Source of the DNA: G965276765 sp965276825
GTDB lineage: Bacteria > Actinomycetota > Acidimicrobiia > Acidimicrobiales > Palsa-688
Length of the DNA: 64,000 nt
NCBI GenBank assembly: GCA_965276825.1
Contig: OZ255630.1
Span: 3,534,001-3,598,000, forward strand
Reading direction: 5' to 3'
A program made the position numbers and the translations under genes. Below, in pieces: positions 51,303 through 60,406 of the stretch; the first letter of the stretch is position 1; every line of letters begins with the position of its first letter. The notes beneath the pieces were generated by a model. That model saw only the letters and a list, made by a program, of their open reading frames with translations, had not been told where the DNA came from and did no database searches.

Positions 51303-52612
51303 CGGTGGGGAGGGTCCGAGCCGTCCAACGGAAGGGTGCCGGTCGGGTAGTCACCAGAGGCAGCGACGTTGCCACTTGGTTGTCCGAGGGCCCAGAAGCT
51401 TCGGGTCGGCCCAGCCTTCTCATTTGGACCGGCGCTTTTTGCTATGTGGTCGTTTCATTGGGCTCAATCCACCTCCTTCGCAAGGTGGTCCTCTTGCTTC
51501 CGGTCCTTGTTATCGTCGCCGCCATCGCTCATTGGAGAACGCGCCCCCAAGCCGTTCGCGGTGCCGTGCCTATTGCTCTCTTTGCCTACCTCTCTTGGTT
51601 GCTTATCTCTTACAGCTGGAGCGGCGATCACCACGACAGCGGCCATCAAATCCTTGAAACCCTTCTGGTCGCGGCGGCGGCTTGGCTGCTGGCCTGCAAT
51701 CTCTCCAAGGAGGACGTCCTACGGATTGTGGCAATGGCAACACGATTCTTCATCGCGGTGACTACGGTGACCCTCGTCGGCGCCCATCACTATGCGACGA
51801 AGCCTGCCGTAGACGGAGCACCCGGTTGGCACGGGCCTTTTGGACACAAGAATGACTTCGGCTTCGCGATGGCGCTTGGTCTGCTCGCGCTCTACTATGA
51901 GCGGCCACGACCCCGGCATTTGGCACTCTGGTTGGTCGCAGGCGTCATCCTCCTTCTCGGAAGCCAATCGGGTGCCTCGTTGGCGATCACGATGATCGCA
52001 GCGACGATCGTCTTGTGGCTCGAGACGGTCGGAAGAGTGCACCGGAAGCGGGACCGTCTGGCGGTCGTCCTGATATCAGTTGTGGCTGTTGGTGGAGGAA
52101 TATTCTTTCTTCTTACTGATTTTCCGGCTGCAGCTGCGATTCTCGGGAAAAACTCCACGCTCACCGGTCGGACAAAAATTTGGTCTGTCGTCGCCAACGC
52201 TGCCGGCTCGAATCTGGTTCACGGCTTCGGATATGCTGGAGTCTGGTTAAACACTACCGGCGAGACCGCTCTTCTCTGGTCTCGAATCGGGTTTCATGCC
52301 TTCGAGGCACACAACACGTGGCTCGATCTCCTTCTTCAGCTCGGCGCCGTCGGTTTGGTGCTCATGGTTCTTGCCCTCCTCGGCGCCCTTTCTCGCGTTG
52401 GCAAGGGTCTGATTGGTGCGGCCCCCGCCAACCGCTGGCTGTTCCTCAGCCTCTTGGCCATCATTATCGAAGGTGTCGTCGAATCCGATCTCACCGGCGA
52501 CGGAATGTTTTTCGTCACTCTCCTGGTGACTGCGTCACTCGTAAAGCCGGTCAAGTGCTCTGTCGCTCCCGTTGAAAATGGTCGGAGCGGTCTTCTAGGC
52601 AGATCTCGATGA
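51299..52612 (+). CDS. O-antigen ligase/polymerase-like (Wzy) membrane protein
   Basis: 437 residues, around ten or more membrane helices. The loop WHGPFGHKNDFGFAMALGLL and later FEAHNTWLDLLLQLGAVGL are the typical O-antigen ligase/polymerase (Wzy_C) motifs. It would join repeat units outside the membrane. ATG at 51299 overlaps the wzz stop; its own stop overlaps the tagA-like start. Composition is clearly less GC-rich than genes outside the locus. Confidence 0.85.
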   Translation: MTVGRVRAVQRKGAGRVVTRGSDVATWLSEGPEASGRPSLLIWTGAFCYVVVSLGSIHLLRKVVLLLPVLVIVAAIAHWRTRPQAVRGAVPIALFAYLSWLLISYSWSGDHHDSGHQILETLLVAAAAWLLACNLSKEDVLRIVAMATRFFIAVTTVTLVGAHHYATKPAVDGAPGWHGPFGHKNDFGFAMALGLLALYYERPRPRHLALWLVAGVILLLGSQSGASLAITMIAATIVLWLETVGRVHRKRDRLAVVLISVVAVGGGIFFLLTDFPAAAAILGKNSTLTGRTKIWSVVANAAGSNLVHGFGYAGVWLNTTGETALLWSRIGFHAFEAHNTWLDLLLQLGAVGLVLMVLALLGALSRVGKGLIGAAPANRWLFLSLLAIIIEGVVESDLTGDGMFFVTLLVTASLVKPVKCSVAPVENGRSGLLGRSR

Positions 52613-53409
52613 GCAACTCGGTCGAAATCGTGGAAAAAGCCGGAGGCCATCGGGTCGAGCTACTCGGCAGCTGGGTGGACGCGCTGACCAAGGGACAACT
52701 TATTGACATCCTGGCGCCTAGTCCTAACAGACCGCTCCTGGTGTTGAATCACAACATCCACTCGCTTGCACTACACGAACGGGATCTCGCTTTCGCCAAC
52801 CTATATCAGCGGGCGGACGTCATCTTCATCGACGGCATGCCGGTCGTCGGCATCGCAAAGCTCTGCGGTGACAATGTGGTCGCCGCACACCGAGTCGGAG
52901 TGCTGGACTGGATCTGGCCGTTTTTTGCCGAGGCCGAGCGGAACGGGTGGGTCGTGACCCACGTGGGTTCATCGGCGCCGACGCTGGAGATGGCCCGCAA
53001 GGAGATCATGCGTCGACACCCTCGACTTCGTCTCAAGCTCATTCCGGGCTACTTCGACCATGCTCCCTCGTCGAAGGGCACGCACGCCGTGATCGACGAG
53101 ATCCACGGGTGCGAAACCGACGTGCTCCTCCTCGGGCTGGGCATGCCTCTCCAGGAGCGATGGTTGGATGGGACGTTGAGCCGGCTCGCCGTCCCGACCA
53201 TCGTGACCGTTGGAGGCATCTTTGGCTACCTCGGTGGCGACCGGCCGACCGCACCGAGGTGGATGGGCCAACTCGGGGTGGAGTGGCTGTATCGCCTAGC
53301 AACGGAGCCTCGCCGCCTCGCCTACCGATACCTCGTTGAGCCGTGGGCCCTCGTTCGGCCCGTCCTCCGGTCCATTTGGGAGCGAAGGCTTGCGTCGCGC
53401 GCTCGTTGA
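52609..53409 (+). CDS. WecG/TagA/CpsF-family glycosyltransferase
   Basis: 266 residues. Motifs: VLNHNIHSLALH, ADVIFIDGMPVVGIAKL, VLDWIWPFFAEAER, LLLGLGMPLQERWL and VGGIFGYLGGDRPTAPRWM, which define the GT26 family. Members transfer ManNAc, ManNAcA or glucose to lipid-linked intermediates. Overlaps both neighbours by a few bases (ATGA, TTG start of the flippase), so wzz-wzy-tagA-flippase is one unit. Confidence 0.88.
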   Translation: MSNSVEIVEKAGGHRVELLGSWVDALTKGQLIDILAPSPNRPLLVLNHNIHSLALHERDLAFANLYQRADVIFIDGMPVVGIAKLCGDNVVAAHRVGVLDWIWPFFAEAERNGWVVTHVGSSAPTLEMARKEIMRRHPRLRLKLIPGYFDHAPSSKGTHAVIDEIHGCETDVLLLGLGMPLQERWLDGTLSRLAVPTIVTVGGIFGYLGGDRPTAPRWMGQLGVEWLYRLATEPRRLAYRYLVEPWALVRPVLRSIWERRLASRAR

Positions 53410-54697
53410 CCTGAGAGCGAGGATCAGCAGCAACGGACAAGGGCTCGCCTCCGACCTCGGATGGGGGCTCGCTTTCGAGCTCATGGTCCTGGTAGGCGCC
53501 CTCGTCACCTTTCTCTTGTTGGCGCGCGACCTCGGGCCAGCTGAGTACGGCTACTACGCCGCCATCCAGGGATTCATCTCAGTCCTCAGCCCCCTCGTGG
53601 CGGGCTGGAGCGGGTTCGTGCTCCTTGAGGACACCATCCGGGATAAGAGCGACGTTCAGCGCACTTGGCGCTCACTCACGACGGCTGTTGCCGTCTGCTC
53701 GGCCGCCGTCCTCCTGATCACGGTGTGCGTCGCCCACCCGCTTCTTCCAAAGGTGGCAGTGACGACCACGATGGCATTCGTTGCCGCTGAGGTGGTCGGA
53801 AATGCGCTGGTTCAGACGAGTTCGGCCATGATACAAGCGGTCCATGGCTTCGCGAGCTCAACCCGTGCGCGACTCGTTCTCTTGGCCTGCCAGACGATCC
53901 TCGTCGTCGGCCTCTGGGCGGACCGGCAGCTGACACTCACGTCGGTCGCGATCGGAACCCTCATGATCAACGTCTCCATCGGCGTCGCCGTTCTCGTCTT
54001 GTGCATGAGAGCGTGCCAAGTCGGTCTCGGGTTCTTGCGTCCGAGTGGGCAGCAGTTGCGGCGAGGCGGTCTCTACGCAGTCGTCTTGTTGTGTTTCGCC
54101 GTGGAGGAGGATGCTGACAAGACGCTACTGGTCGAGTACCGGTTCGACCGCACCGCAGGCGTCTATGCGGCGGCCTACCGCGTGGTGCAGTTGGGCCTGC
54201 TTCCTCTGCGGGTCATGATCTCGGCGACCCACCAACGGTTCCTTGAGCACGATCCCGAAGCGGTCGGCCAACACTGGCGGCGTTCAAAGCGCTTCACGGT
54301 TCCGGCTGCAATCTACGGCGTCGTGGCGGTTGCCGGTTTCGAGTTGGCCGCCCCACTTCTGCCCGATGTCCTCGGTTCGTCCTACTCAGGTACGACGACG
54401 ATGGTTCGCTTCTTGGCGGTGTTGGTCCTCTTCCGTTCCCTCACGTCCTTTGCGTTCAATGGGCTCATGGGGCTCGGAAAGCGAGCTTGGCGGACCACCG
54501 TGCTGGGAGTGAGCGCAGGGGCAAATCTCGTCCTGAACCTCGCGCTCATACCCCTGATCTCGTGGCGAGGGTGTGTCATCGCTACAATCGTCGGGGAAAC
54601 CCTGTATCTCGTCCTTACATGGTACGGACTTCGTCGGTTCCAACGAGAGCAAGATGCAGCGGTCTTGGCATCGCGCGAAACGGGGCAGGTGCGCTAG
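53390..54697 (+). CDS. Oligosaccharide flippase (Wzx-like)
   Basis: 435 residues with about twelve to fourteen membrane helices. It starts LRRALVDLRARIS then SDLGWGLAFELMVLVGALVT and LLLARDLGPAEYGYYAAIQG, a typical polysaccharide transporter/MATE-like opening. It also has a Cys-rich helix pair and basic C-terminal WYGLRRFQREQ. TTG at 53390 has GGGAG eight bases upstream; a TTG at 53336 is longer. It moves lipid-linked repeat units outward for Wzy. Converges with the minus-strand glycosyltransferase (four-base overlap of stops). Confidence 0.85.
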   Translation: MRRALVDLRARISSNGQGLASDLGWGLAFELMVLVGALVTFLLLARDLGPAEYGYYAAIQGFISVLSPLVAGWSGFVLLEDTIRDKSDVQRTWRSLTTAVAVCSAAVLLITVCVAHPLLPKVAVTTTMAFVAAEVVGNALVQTSSAMIQAVHGFASSTRARLVLLACQTILVVGLWADRQLTLTSVAIGTLMINVSIGVAVLVLCMRACQVGLGFLRPSGQQLRRGGLYAVVLLCFAVEEDADKTLLVEYRFDRTAGVYAAAYRVVQLGLLPLRVMISATHQRFLEHDPEAVGQHWRRSKRFTVPAAIYGVVAVAGFELAAPLLPDVLGSSYSGTTTMVRFLAVLVLFRSLTSFAFNGLMGLGKRAWRTTVLGVSAGANLVLNLALIPLISWRGCVIATIVGETLYLVLTWYGLRRFQREQDAAVLASRETGQVR

Positions 54698-55935
54698 GCC
54701 GAGGCGTCGAGTAGCCGAAGGAACTCCAGGTGAGCGCCGCCGGAGGAGAATCGGCGGGCGGCGGAACGTGAGGCATCTTCGAGCTCATTGCAGGCAGAAA
54801 GGTCTTGGAGCAGTCGAAGGATGGCAGCGGAGAAGCAGGTAGCGCTCGATGCAACCACGAACGGCTGAGGCTTGAACGCCGTAAACCCCTGAGCGCCAAC
54901 CGGTGTAGTGATGATTGGACGGCCGAAGCAGAGTCCTTCTACGAGCTTGACTTTCAGGCCACTGCCCACCCGCAGCGGCACGAGTACCAGTTGCGCCTGT
55001 TCGTAGAAGTGAAGGAGCGATGGGACTTCTCCGTGGAGTGTCACACCTTGGAGAGGCCCGGAGAGCTGCGAGCTGACCGATCCGACGACGTCGAGGCGCG
55101 CAAGGGGCAGCGATCGACGGACGATCGGCCACACCTCCTGGAGTAGCCATCGGGCTCCGTCGACGTTGTGCAGTGACCCACTCCCGACTAGTAAGCATCG
55201 GAGTGTCGGCTCTGCCTTCGACCATGTTGGGTGCACGTCGAAGGTCGGAGGCGCAACAACGGTCGCGGCGCCAGGCGCCATCTCGCGGAGGACCGCGGCG
55301 TCGTCCCATTGAATGGAGACGATCGCATCCATGGATGAGAGACGCTCTTGTTCCCAAGCGGCATCGAGCCCAGCTGGCTTGGCTAGGTATCCTCCGCTCC
55401 GGAGCGACGCAGCACGTTGGCTGAGGACGTCATGAGCGAGAAGCACCCGTTTGACCCCTGGGGGACTGGCCACGCTCATGAACGGCGTGTCGAAGATGAC
55501 GACACTTGGCTGAAGCCGCGCCAGATGGCACTCAGTCCAGCGGCGAGCGGCAGCAGGCAGGTCCCTTCCCAGCACGTGATCGTGCCCGCGGCGGTGGCGG
55601 AGTTGTCTCCGTGCCCAAGCGAGCTGGGCCTGGGCGCGGTGGGGCAGCCTCTGGTAAAGGCGCCACCCAGAGTCTCGAGCTGAGCTGCGCGTGAGGTGCA
55701 CGACCAACGGCCCGACGTCCTGCTGACCGGGCGCGAGCATCCCGGACTCCCCGGACTCGTCCCTCCTTCGCAGGGCTGGGAGGCCTGATCCCGTCGGGAT
55801 CAGGATGCTCGATTGGTGACCAGCCCGTACGGTCGACTGCATCAGAGAAGTGAGCCAACGGTCCTGACCCGCGTGTTGGTCCGAGGGGGCACTCCGGAGA
55901 ATCCAGACGACGTCCGAGTGATAAACCGCGCTCAA
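54694..55935 (-). CDS. Family 4 glycosyltransferase
   Basis: 413 residues. The C-terminal GT-B half is clear: RCLLVGSGSLHNVDGARWLL, LDVVGSV, VTLHGEVPSLLHFYEQAQLV and PLRVGSGLKVKLVEGLCFGR, with the acidic KLVEGL position of GT4 enzymes. The N-terminal half is divergent with DTPFMSVASPPGVKRVLLAHD. The TTG start overlaps the stop of the hydrolase gene (TTGA), and there is no better start near. Adds a sugar in the polysaccharide pathway, cytoplasmic face. Confidence 0.82.
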   Translation of the reverse strand: MSAVYHSDVVWILRSAPSDQHAGQDRWLTSLMQSTVRAGHQSSILIPTGSGLPALRRRDESGESGMLAPGQQDVGPLVVHLTRSSARDSGWRLYQRLPHRAQAQLAWARRQLRHRRGHDHVLGRDLPAAARRWTECHLARLQPSVVIFDTPFMSVASPPGVKRVLLAHDVLSQRAASLRSGGYLAKPAGLDAAWEQERLSSMDAIVSIQWDDAAVLREMAPGAATVVAPPTFDVHPTWSKAEPTLRCLLVGSGSLHNVDGARWLLQEVWPIVRRSLPLARLDVVGSVSSQLSGPLQGVTLHGEVPSLLHFYEQAQLVLVPLRVGSGLKVKLVEGLCFGRPIITTPVGAQGFTAFKPQPFVVASSATCFSAAILRLLQDLSACNELEDASRSAARRFSSGGAHLEFLRLLDASA

Positions 55936-57704
55936 CGTGTTGTCGGTTCTCGGGCGTCCTCGACTAACTCAAGAGCGAGTGTTTCGATTAGCAAGTCTCG
56001 GACTTCTTCTTGGGCGTCGCACGTGTGCAGGGCGTGGTCGAGGCCCTCCACGACCCGGAAGTCCAGCTTCCCGGATCGCACGAGTTTGTCAATGACCCAT
56101 CTGCTCCGGTGTCTGAACCGTCGTCCATCGACCGGACCGCACAGGAGTAAGATCGATCCGACGGAGGAAGCGACCGGTCGTAGCCCTCGAGCGGGCGACG
56201 GCTGCACCCGCGTAAGCTCCATGAGCCGCCACGCCGCTGAGGGTGCGACTTCTCTGAGACGCTGCGCGATCGGTTGGTGCTCGAGGTGCGAGAGCCAAGA
56301 GCGGCGAGGCGACAGAAGCGGCCGGTCTGCGACGTGAGCGATCGATGTGTCGATCTGGGGGTCAAGGACCGGGTTGATGAGGACCACACCCTTGGGTCGA
56401 ATCTCGAGCGCGGCTTCCATACAGTTGTAGGCGCCCGAGCAGGACCCAACTAAAACGACGCGCCCAGGATCTACGGGACTGAGCCACCTGGCGGCTACGA
56501 CAACATCGTCTATGGCCTCGGACTGATAGGTTAGATTGACCTTTTGGCCAGGTCGAGCGGGGCTGTCGCCGAGGCCGCTTACATCCAGTCGGAGCGCGCG
56601 CCGGCCTTTTGAGGCCGCGCGTCGAGACAGCTGAACCCACATGCGCCCAGGTCCGATACCGGGTTCCACGGAGGTATTGAGGAAGAGGAGGGGCGCACCT
56701 TCGGCGCCTCTGGCAGTTGCGTGCTCCGGTTCGCAAAGCACACCAACGAGCCCGACGTCGCCGACGGTGACGATTCGCTCTGTACCCTCCGGACGGCCCC
56801 CAATCCCCAAGAGTGGGCGATTCACGAGATGCTCGGGGATCGTCACAGGCTGTTTCACGTGGGGCGAAATATGATCGCACCAAGCCGTGATCGTCGCTAT
56901 AGCCGACCCAGGGAGCACGTTGCGAAACAACATGGCCTGGGTCTCCGTCGTCGGTACTCCTTCGCCTCCAACGTTTTCCAGGAACTGACGAAAGGTGGAT
57001 GACGGTTTCGGATCGTGAAGTGTCAGGAGCCTCGGCGCCACCAGTCGATCTGGATGATCAACGCGAAGGCGAGTGAGATCTCGAGCTGCTTCCGCAGGAA
57101 GGCGCCAACCGGGAAGATCGAGAGGGACATCGAGCGAGGTACCGGGCGCCTCCGACTTGTGAGACAGGGTGCCAGTCAGCGACAGCAGCGCCCGTTGAGC
57201 GCGCAGGAACGCCCGACCGGAGGGATAAGGACTCCAAAGCACAGCAGCATCCAAGCCGAGCTGCGCACCGGCGCTGGCGATGACCGTGCCGCCGAGGCCG
57301 AACCCTATGCCGATCCGGAATCTCGTCCCCATTCTGTCGAGGAAATCCAAAGCGAATCGGACGCCTTGTCGGAGGCCATCGGGATACCAAGCCTCGCGGA
57401 GGTCACCCGCCGACTGTCCTGACCCGATCCAGTCGAAGTGAAGCACAGCGAAGCCTTTGACTTGCAAGCCTTCGGCAAGTCGGCGCAGCGCGGCGTGTGC
57501 CAAGACATCTTCAGCTCCGAGCGACGAGCAGATTGCCACGCCGCCTCGAGCTTGGCCGCCGTCCGGGAGATGAAGGACGCCGAACATCGACTCGGGCCCG
57601 AACCACAGAGGAATTCCGCTCAACGGTGCTCTCTCCGCCCGGTCGGCAGTGCCAGCTCTCGAAGGGATGTCGATCTGCCGATTGGACTCAAAACCTATCA
57701 CCAC
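55932..57704 (-). CDS. Tandem alpha/beta-hydrolase fusion, first domain lacking its nucleophile
   Basis: 590 residues. Two alpha/beta-hydrolase domains, about 35-285 and 300-585. In domain 1 the nucleophile elbow reads GIGFGLGGT, with Gly where Ser belongs, so it should be inactive. In domain 2 it reads LVGSCSGAYNCME, with the normal GxSxG, and possible Asp/His in LLLCGPVDGRRF and VVEGLDHALHT. The order and the FDWIGSGQSAGD segment resemble exosortase-system hydrolases, which occur as two separate genes next to polysaccharide loci. Possibly deacylates a glycan or lipid carrier. Overlaps the GT4 start. Confidence 0.75.
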   Translation of the reverse strand: MVIGFESNRQIDIPSRAGTADRAERAPLSGIPLWFGPESMFGVLHLPDGGQARGGVAICSSLGAEDVLAHAALRRLAEGLQVKGFAVLHFDWIGSGQSAGDLREAWYPDGLRQGVRFALDFLDRMGTRFRIGIGFGLGGTVIASAGAQLGLDAAVLWSPYPSGRAFLRAQRALLSLTGTLSHKSEAPGTSLDVPLDLPGWRLPAEAARDLTRLRVDHPDRLVAPRLLTLHDPKPSSTFRQFLENVGGEGVPTTETQAMLFRNVLPGSAIATITAWCDHISPHVKQPVTIPEHLVNRPLLGIGGRPEGTERIVTVGDVGLVGVLCEPEHATARGAEGAPLLFLNTSVEPGIGPGRMWVQLSRRAASKGRRALRLDVSGLGDSPARPGQKVNLTYQSEAIDDVVVAARWLSPVDPGRVVLVGSCSGAYNCMEAALEIRPKGVVLINPVLDPQIDTSIAHVADRPLLSPRRSWLSHLEHQPIAQRLREVAPSAAWRLMELTRVQPSPARGLRPVASSVGSILLLCGPVDGRRFRHRSRWVIDKLVRSGKLDFRVVEGLDHALHTCDAQEEVRDLLIETLALELVEDAREPTTR

Positions 57705-57738
57705 TGCTGACGACCTAAGTGACGAAGAGGAAGGATGC

Positions 57739-59274
57739 TCAGTATGCGCCGCGGCGACGCAGCACCGAGGCCGGGGTGTGCCACAAGATTCGCAGGTCCC
57801 ACCAAAGGGACCAAGAGGCTACGTAGGAGTAGTCGAGGCGCCGCAGCTCCTCGAACGGAAGGTCGTTGCGGCCGGAGATCTGCCACAGGCCGGTCATGCC
57901 AGGACGCACGTCGAACCGCCGGGCAGCCCAACCGTCGATCTCGGCGGACTCGCTGGTGACGAACGGGCGCGGCCCGACGAGGCTCATGTGGCCCATCAGA
58001 ACGTTGAAGGCCTGGGGAATCTCGTCGAGGCTGGTCTTACGCAAGAAGCGGCCGATCGACGTCACCCTGGGATCGTCGTGGAGCTTGAAGAGCGGGCCGT
58101 CGACCTGGTTCGCGACTTGGAGCTCCGCCTTAGCAGCTTCCGCGCCCACGGCCATGGTGCGGAACTTGATGATTCCGAACGGCACGCCGTTGCGACCGGT
58201 GCGGTGCTGGCGGAAGAAGACCGGCCCGTGTGAGGTCACCTTGATGGCGATAGCCGTACCAATGAGCAGCGGCGAGAGGACGGCCAGGCCGACCGCCGAC
58301 ACGAGCACGTCGATGGCCCGCTTGGCAATGCGGTCGGCCGGACCGAGCGCTGCGGGGGCCACGTCCACGACGGGCAGGCCGTGGAGGTCGTCGACGTGCG
58401 ACCGCACGGTCAACAGGTCGAAAAGTCGCGGCACCACCGAGATCTGTACGTCGTCGGCCAGAGCCCGGAGGAGGCTCGCGAGCTTGGCGCCCGTGGCGGG
58501 GCTGAAGGCCACGATGACGTGGTCGACCTCCTGCGCAGCGACGACCGCCGGGAGGTCATCGAGGTCGCCGAGACGATCACTGGCCTCGGACTCGTCGCTG
58601 GTGGGCAGAAAGCCGTCGTCCACACAACCGACGACGTGCATGCTGTCGACATGCTGCAGGCGTTGGAGCACGACGGAGGCGACCTGGCCCGACCCGACGA
58701 TCAGCACCCGGGAGTGGGTCCGGTGCGAGGGGCGTAGCAACCACCTGGTCACCGCCCTGGCGACCGGGAGCACGACCATGATCCCCACGCCCATGAGGGC
58801 CACGGCCTTTCGGTCGAGCTGCGTGACTTCCAGAGAGTCGTGGGCCACGCGAGACACAACGAGGCAGAGCAGGCAGCCGATCCCGACACTGTGGAAGAGC
58901 TGGCTCAGGTCGGGAAACATCGACGCCACCAAACGGCGGCGACCTCTGCGGTACAGACCGTAGCATCCGAGCAGCGGCAAGAAGACCACGAGGTAGGGAA
59001 GCGAAGCGGCCGCTTCGGTCAGCGGCTTGTGGTCGATGGCGTTCGCCACCGCAGTGGCGGCGAAGATGGCCAGCGCCAGCGCAACGATGTCGCACAGCAC
59101 GAGGGCGGGCAGCGATGAGCGGCGCTTGAGGGGTCGGACCCCGAGCACCGGGCCGGCGTCCATGAGGGTCTCGGTGGGCTCGACGGTGGCCGGAGCCGGC
59201 TCGTGCAAGAGTGACGAATCGAGGAGTGGACTGCTTTGGGTGTTTCGCTCCCAACCGGGCGCGGTCAGAGACAC
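57739..59274 (-). CDS. Polyprenyl glycosylphosphotransferase initiating polysaccharide synthesis
   Basis: 511 residues. The N-terminal part has about five membrane helices, then a Rossmann-like domain (RVLIVGSGQVASVVLQRLQ) and the C-terminal bacterial sugar transferase domain: KRAIDVLVSAVGLAVLSPLL, GPVFFRQHRTGRNG, FGIIKFRTM, LRKTSLDEIPQAFNVLMGHM, LVGPRPF and RPGMTGLWQISGRND. WbaP/WcaJ type. It links the first hexose-1-phosphate to undecaprenyl phosphate. GTG with GGGAG upstream. Its 130-bp leader holds no other gene. Confidence 0.92.
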   Translation of the reverse strand: MSLTAPGWERNTQSSPLLDSSLLHEPAPATVEPTETLMDAGPVLGVRPLKRRSSLPALVLCDIVALALAIFAATAVANAIDHKPLTEAAASLPYLVVFLPLLGCYGLYRRGRRRLVASMFPDLSQLFHSVGIGCLLCLVVSRVAHDSLEVTQLDRKAVALMGVGIMVVLPVARAVTRWLLRPSHRTHSRVLIVGSGQVASVVLQRLQHVDSMHVVGCVDDGFLPTSDESEASDRLGDLDDLPAVVAAQEVDHVIVAFSPATGAKLASLLRALADDVQISVVPRLFDLLTVRSHVDDLHGLPVVDVAPAALGPADRIAKRAIDVLVSAVGLAVLSPLLIGTAIAIKVTSHGPVFFRQHRTGRNGVPFGIIKFRTMAVGAEAAKAELQVANQVDGPLFKLHDDPRVTSIGRFLRKTSLDEIPQAFNVLMGHMSLVGPRPFVTSESAEIDGWAARRFDVRPGMTGLWQISGRNDLPFEELRRLDYSYVASWSLWWDLRILWHTPASVLRRRGAY

Positions 59275-59404
59275 GGTGGACTCCCTCTACGGGTTCGGCA
59301 AACCGCTGATGACCACATTCCGTGGCAAACATACTGCGGAAATGAGCTGGTCTCTACCGCCTTCCCCCTTGTGCGGGAACCGGCAAAAAGAACGCCTTCC
59401 GCGT

Positions 59405-60406
59405 TCACGCCGATGCTCGGAGCACCTGCATTGCCGTCGAGATACCCGCCTCCCACGCGTCGGCCATCGGTCTCACCAGTCCGAGGACGTCGATGCGGCG
59501 ACCCCGGGCGCCTCGCGCCAGGGCGAACTGCAGCGTCTTGGCGCCCTCGGCGACTTCCTGGAAACGGTCGGCGGCATCGGAGAGCGCCAAACCGGTGGTG
59601 TCACCGAGCCAGCGCAGATAGGAGGCGGCCACCTCGGCCTCGGCCCCACACTGGCGGCACGTGCCGAAGGCGAACTTGTGGAAGGCGTCGGGTCCGGCCT
59701 CGCTGAGCCATCCCTGCTGAGCGGTCAGGTGGGCCCCGAGGCGTCCGACAGGGTTGGTCGCCGGGCGGCGGCCGAGGTGCTCGGCGGCGAGCGCGAGGGA
59801 GCCGCTCACCTGGGCGCCCGGATCCCGCCGGAGACCGTCGAGGCGGATCAGCTCGGTGTAGGGGGGGAGCGACGGCGATGCGAAGAGCCCGTCGAAGTCG
59901 TCACCGGTGAGCCGGTGGTAGCCAGCACCGTGGAAGTAGTCGAGGCGCCGACCTGCGCGGTCGAGCCGGCCGGGGACGATGGACGTCTTGACGTGATCGA
60001 GGTGGTAGCTCACGCCTGCCGTGTCCGGCAACCACCACGAGTCGACCTCGACGGACAGCAGCCGCCCGTCGTCGAGCTCCTCTTGCACATGGTCGACGAC
60101 GGGGCGCCAGACGTTGATCTCGCCGACCTCGATGCCGTAGACAGCCCGCAGGTCCTCGAGCGGGGGCTTGAAGAACGACCACTGGCGGCCCTCGAAGTCC
60201 GCGGACAGGGTGAAGGCGGCAACGGCCAGCGGCTCGAGCCCGAACGCATGGAGCAGCTCGATCCACAGATCGACGTAGCAATTGGTCTCGGTCCAGATCC
60301 GGTCCGGTCCGTGCAGGGGGCTCGGCTCGTAGGCGGCGGGATCGGGAAGCTCCGACGGCGACACGGGGGGGCGCCCGATCGTGGCGTGAGTTGGGACGGG
60401 GTTCAC
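59405..60406 (-). CDS. DUF1839 family protein
   Basis: 333 residues from GTG 60406, overlapping the ligase stop by four bases (GTGA). It has TETNCYVDLWIELLHAFGLE, WSFFKPPLEDLRAVYGIEVG, VEVDSWWLPDTAGVSYHLDH and CRQCGAEAEVAASYLRWLG. The first segment, with a conserved Cys, followed by the Asp/His-rich SYHLDH stretch, suggests a transglutaminase- or BtrH-like Cys acyltransferase fold; this is inference. In other bacteria DUF1839 genes occur beside amino acid:carrier-protein ligases, so it is the likely acceptor-transfer enzyme. Confidence 0.85.
   Translation of the reverse strand: MNPVPTHATIGRPPVSPSELPDPAAYEPSPLHGPDRIWTETNCYVDLWIELLHAFGLEPLAVAAFTLSADFEGRQWSFFKPPLEDLRAVYGIEVGEINVWRPVVDHVQEELDDGRLLSVEVDSWWLPDTAGVSYHLDHVKTSIVPGRLDRAGRRLDYFHGAGYHRLTGDDFDGLFASPSLPPYTELIRLDGLRRDPGAQVSGSLALAAEHLGRRPATNPVGRLGAHLTAQQGWLSEAGPDAFHKFAFGTCRQCGAEAEVAASYLRWLGDTTGLALSDAADRFQEVAEGAKTLQFALARGARGRRIDVLGLVRPMADAWEAGISTAMQVLRASA

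Noticed and set aside
57649..58963. Plus-strand frames opposite the sugar-phosphate transferase
   Set aside because: No family motifs; the minus-strand gene has all sugar-transferase signatures.
59275..59404. Rho-independent terminator with T-run (GTTCTTTTTGCC on the minus strand)
   Set aside because: The T-run sits inside, not after, any stem I can draw; left unannotated.
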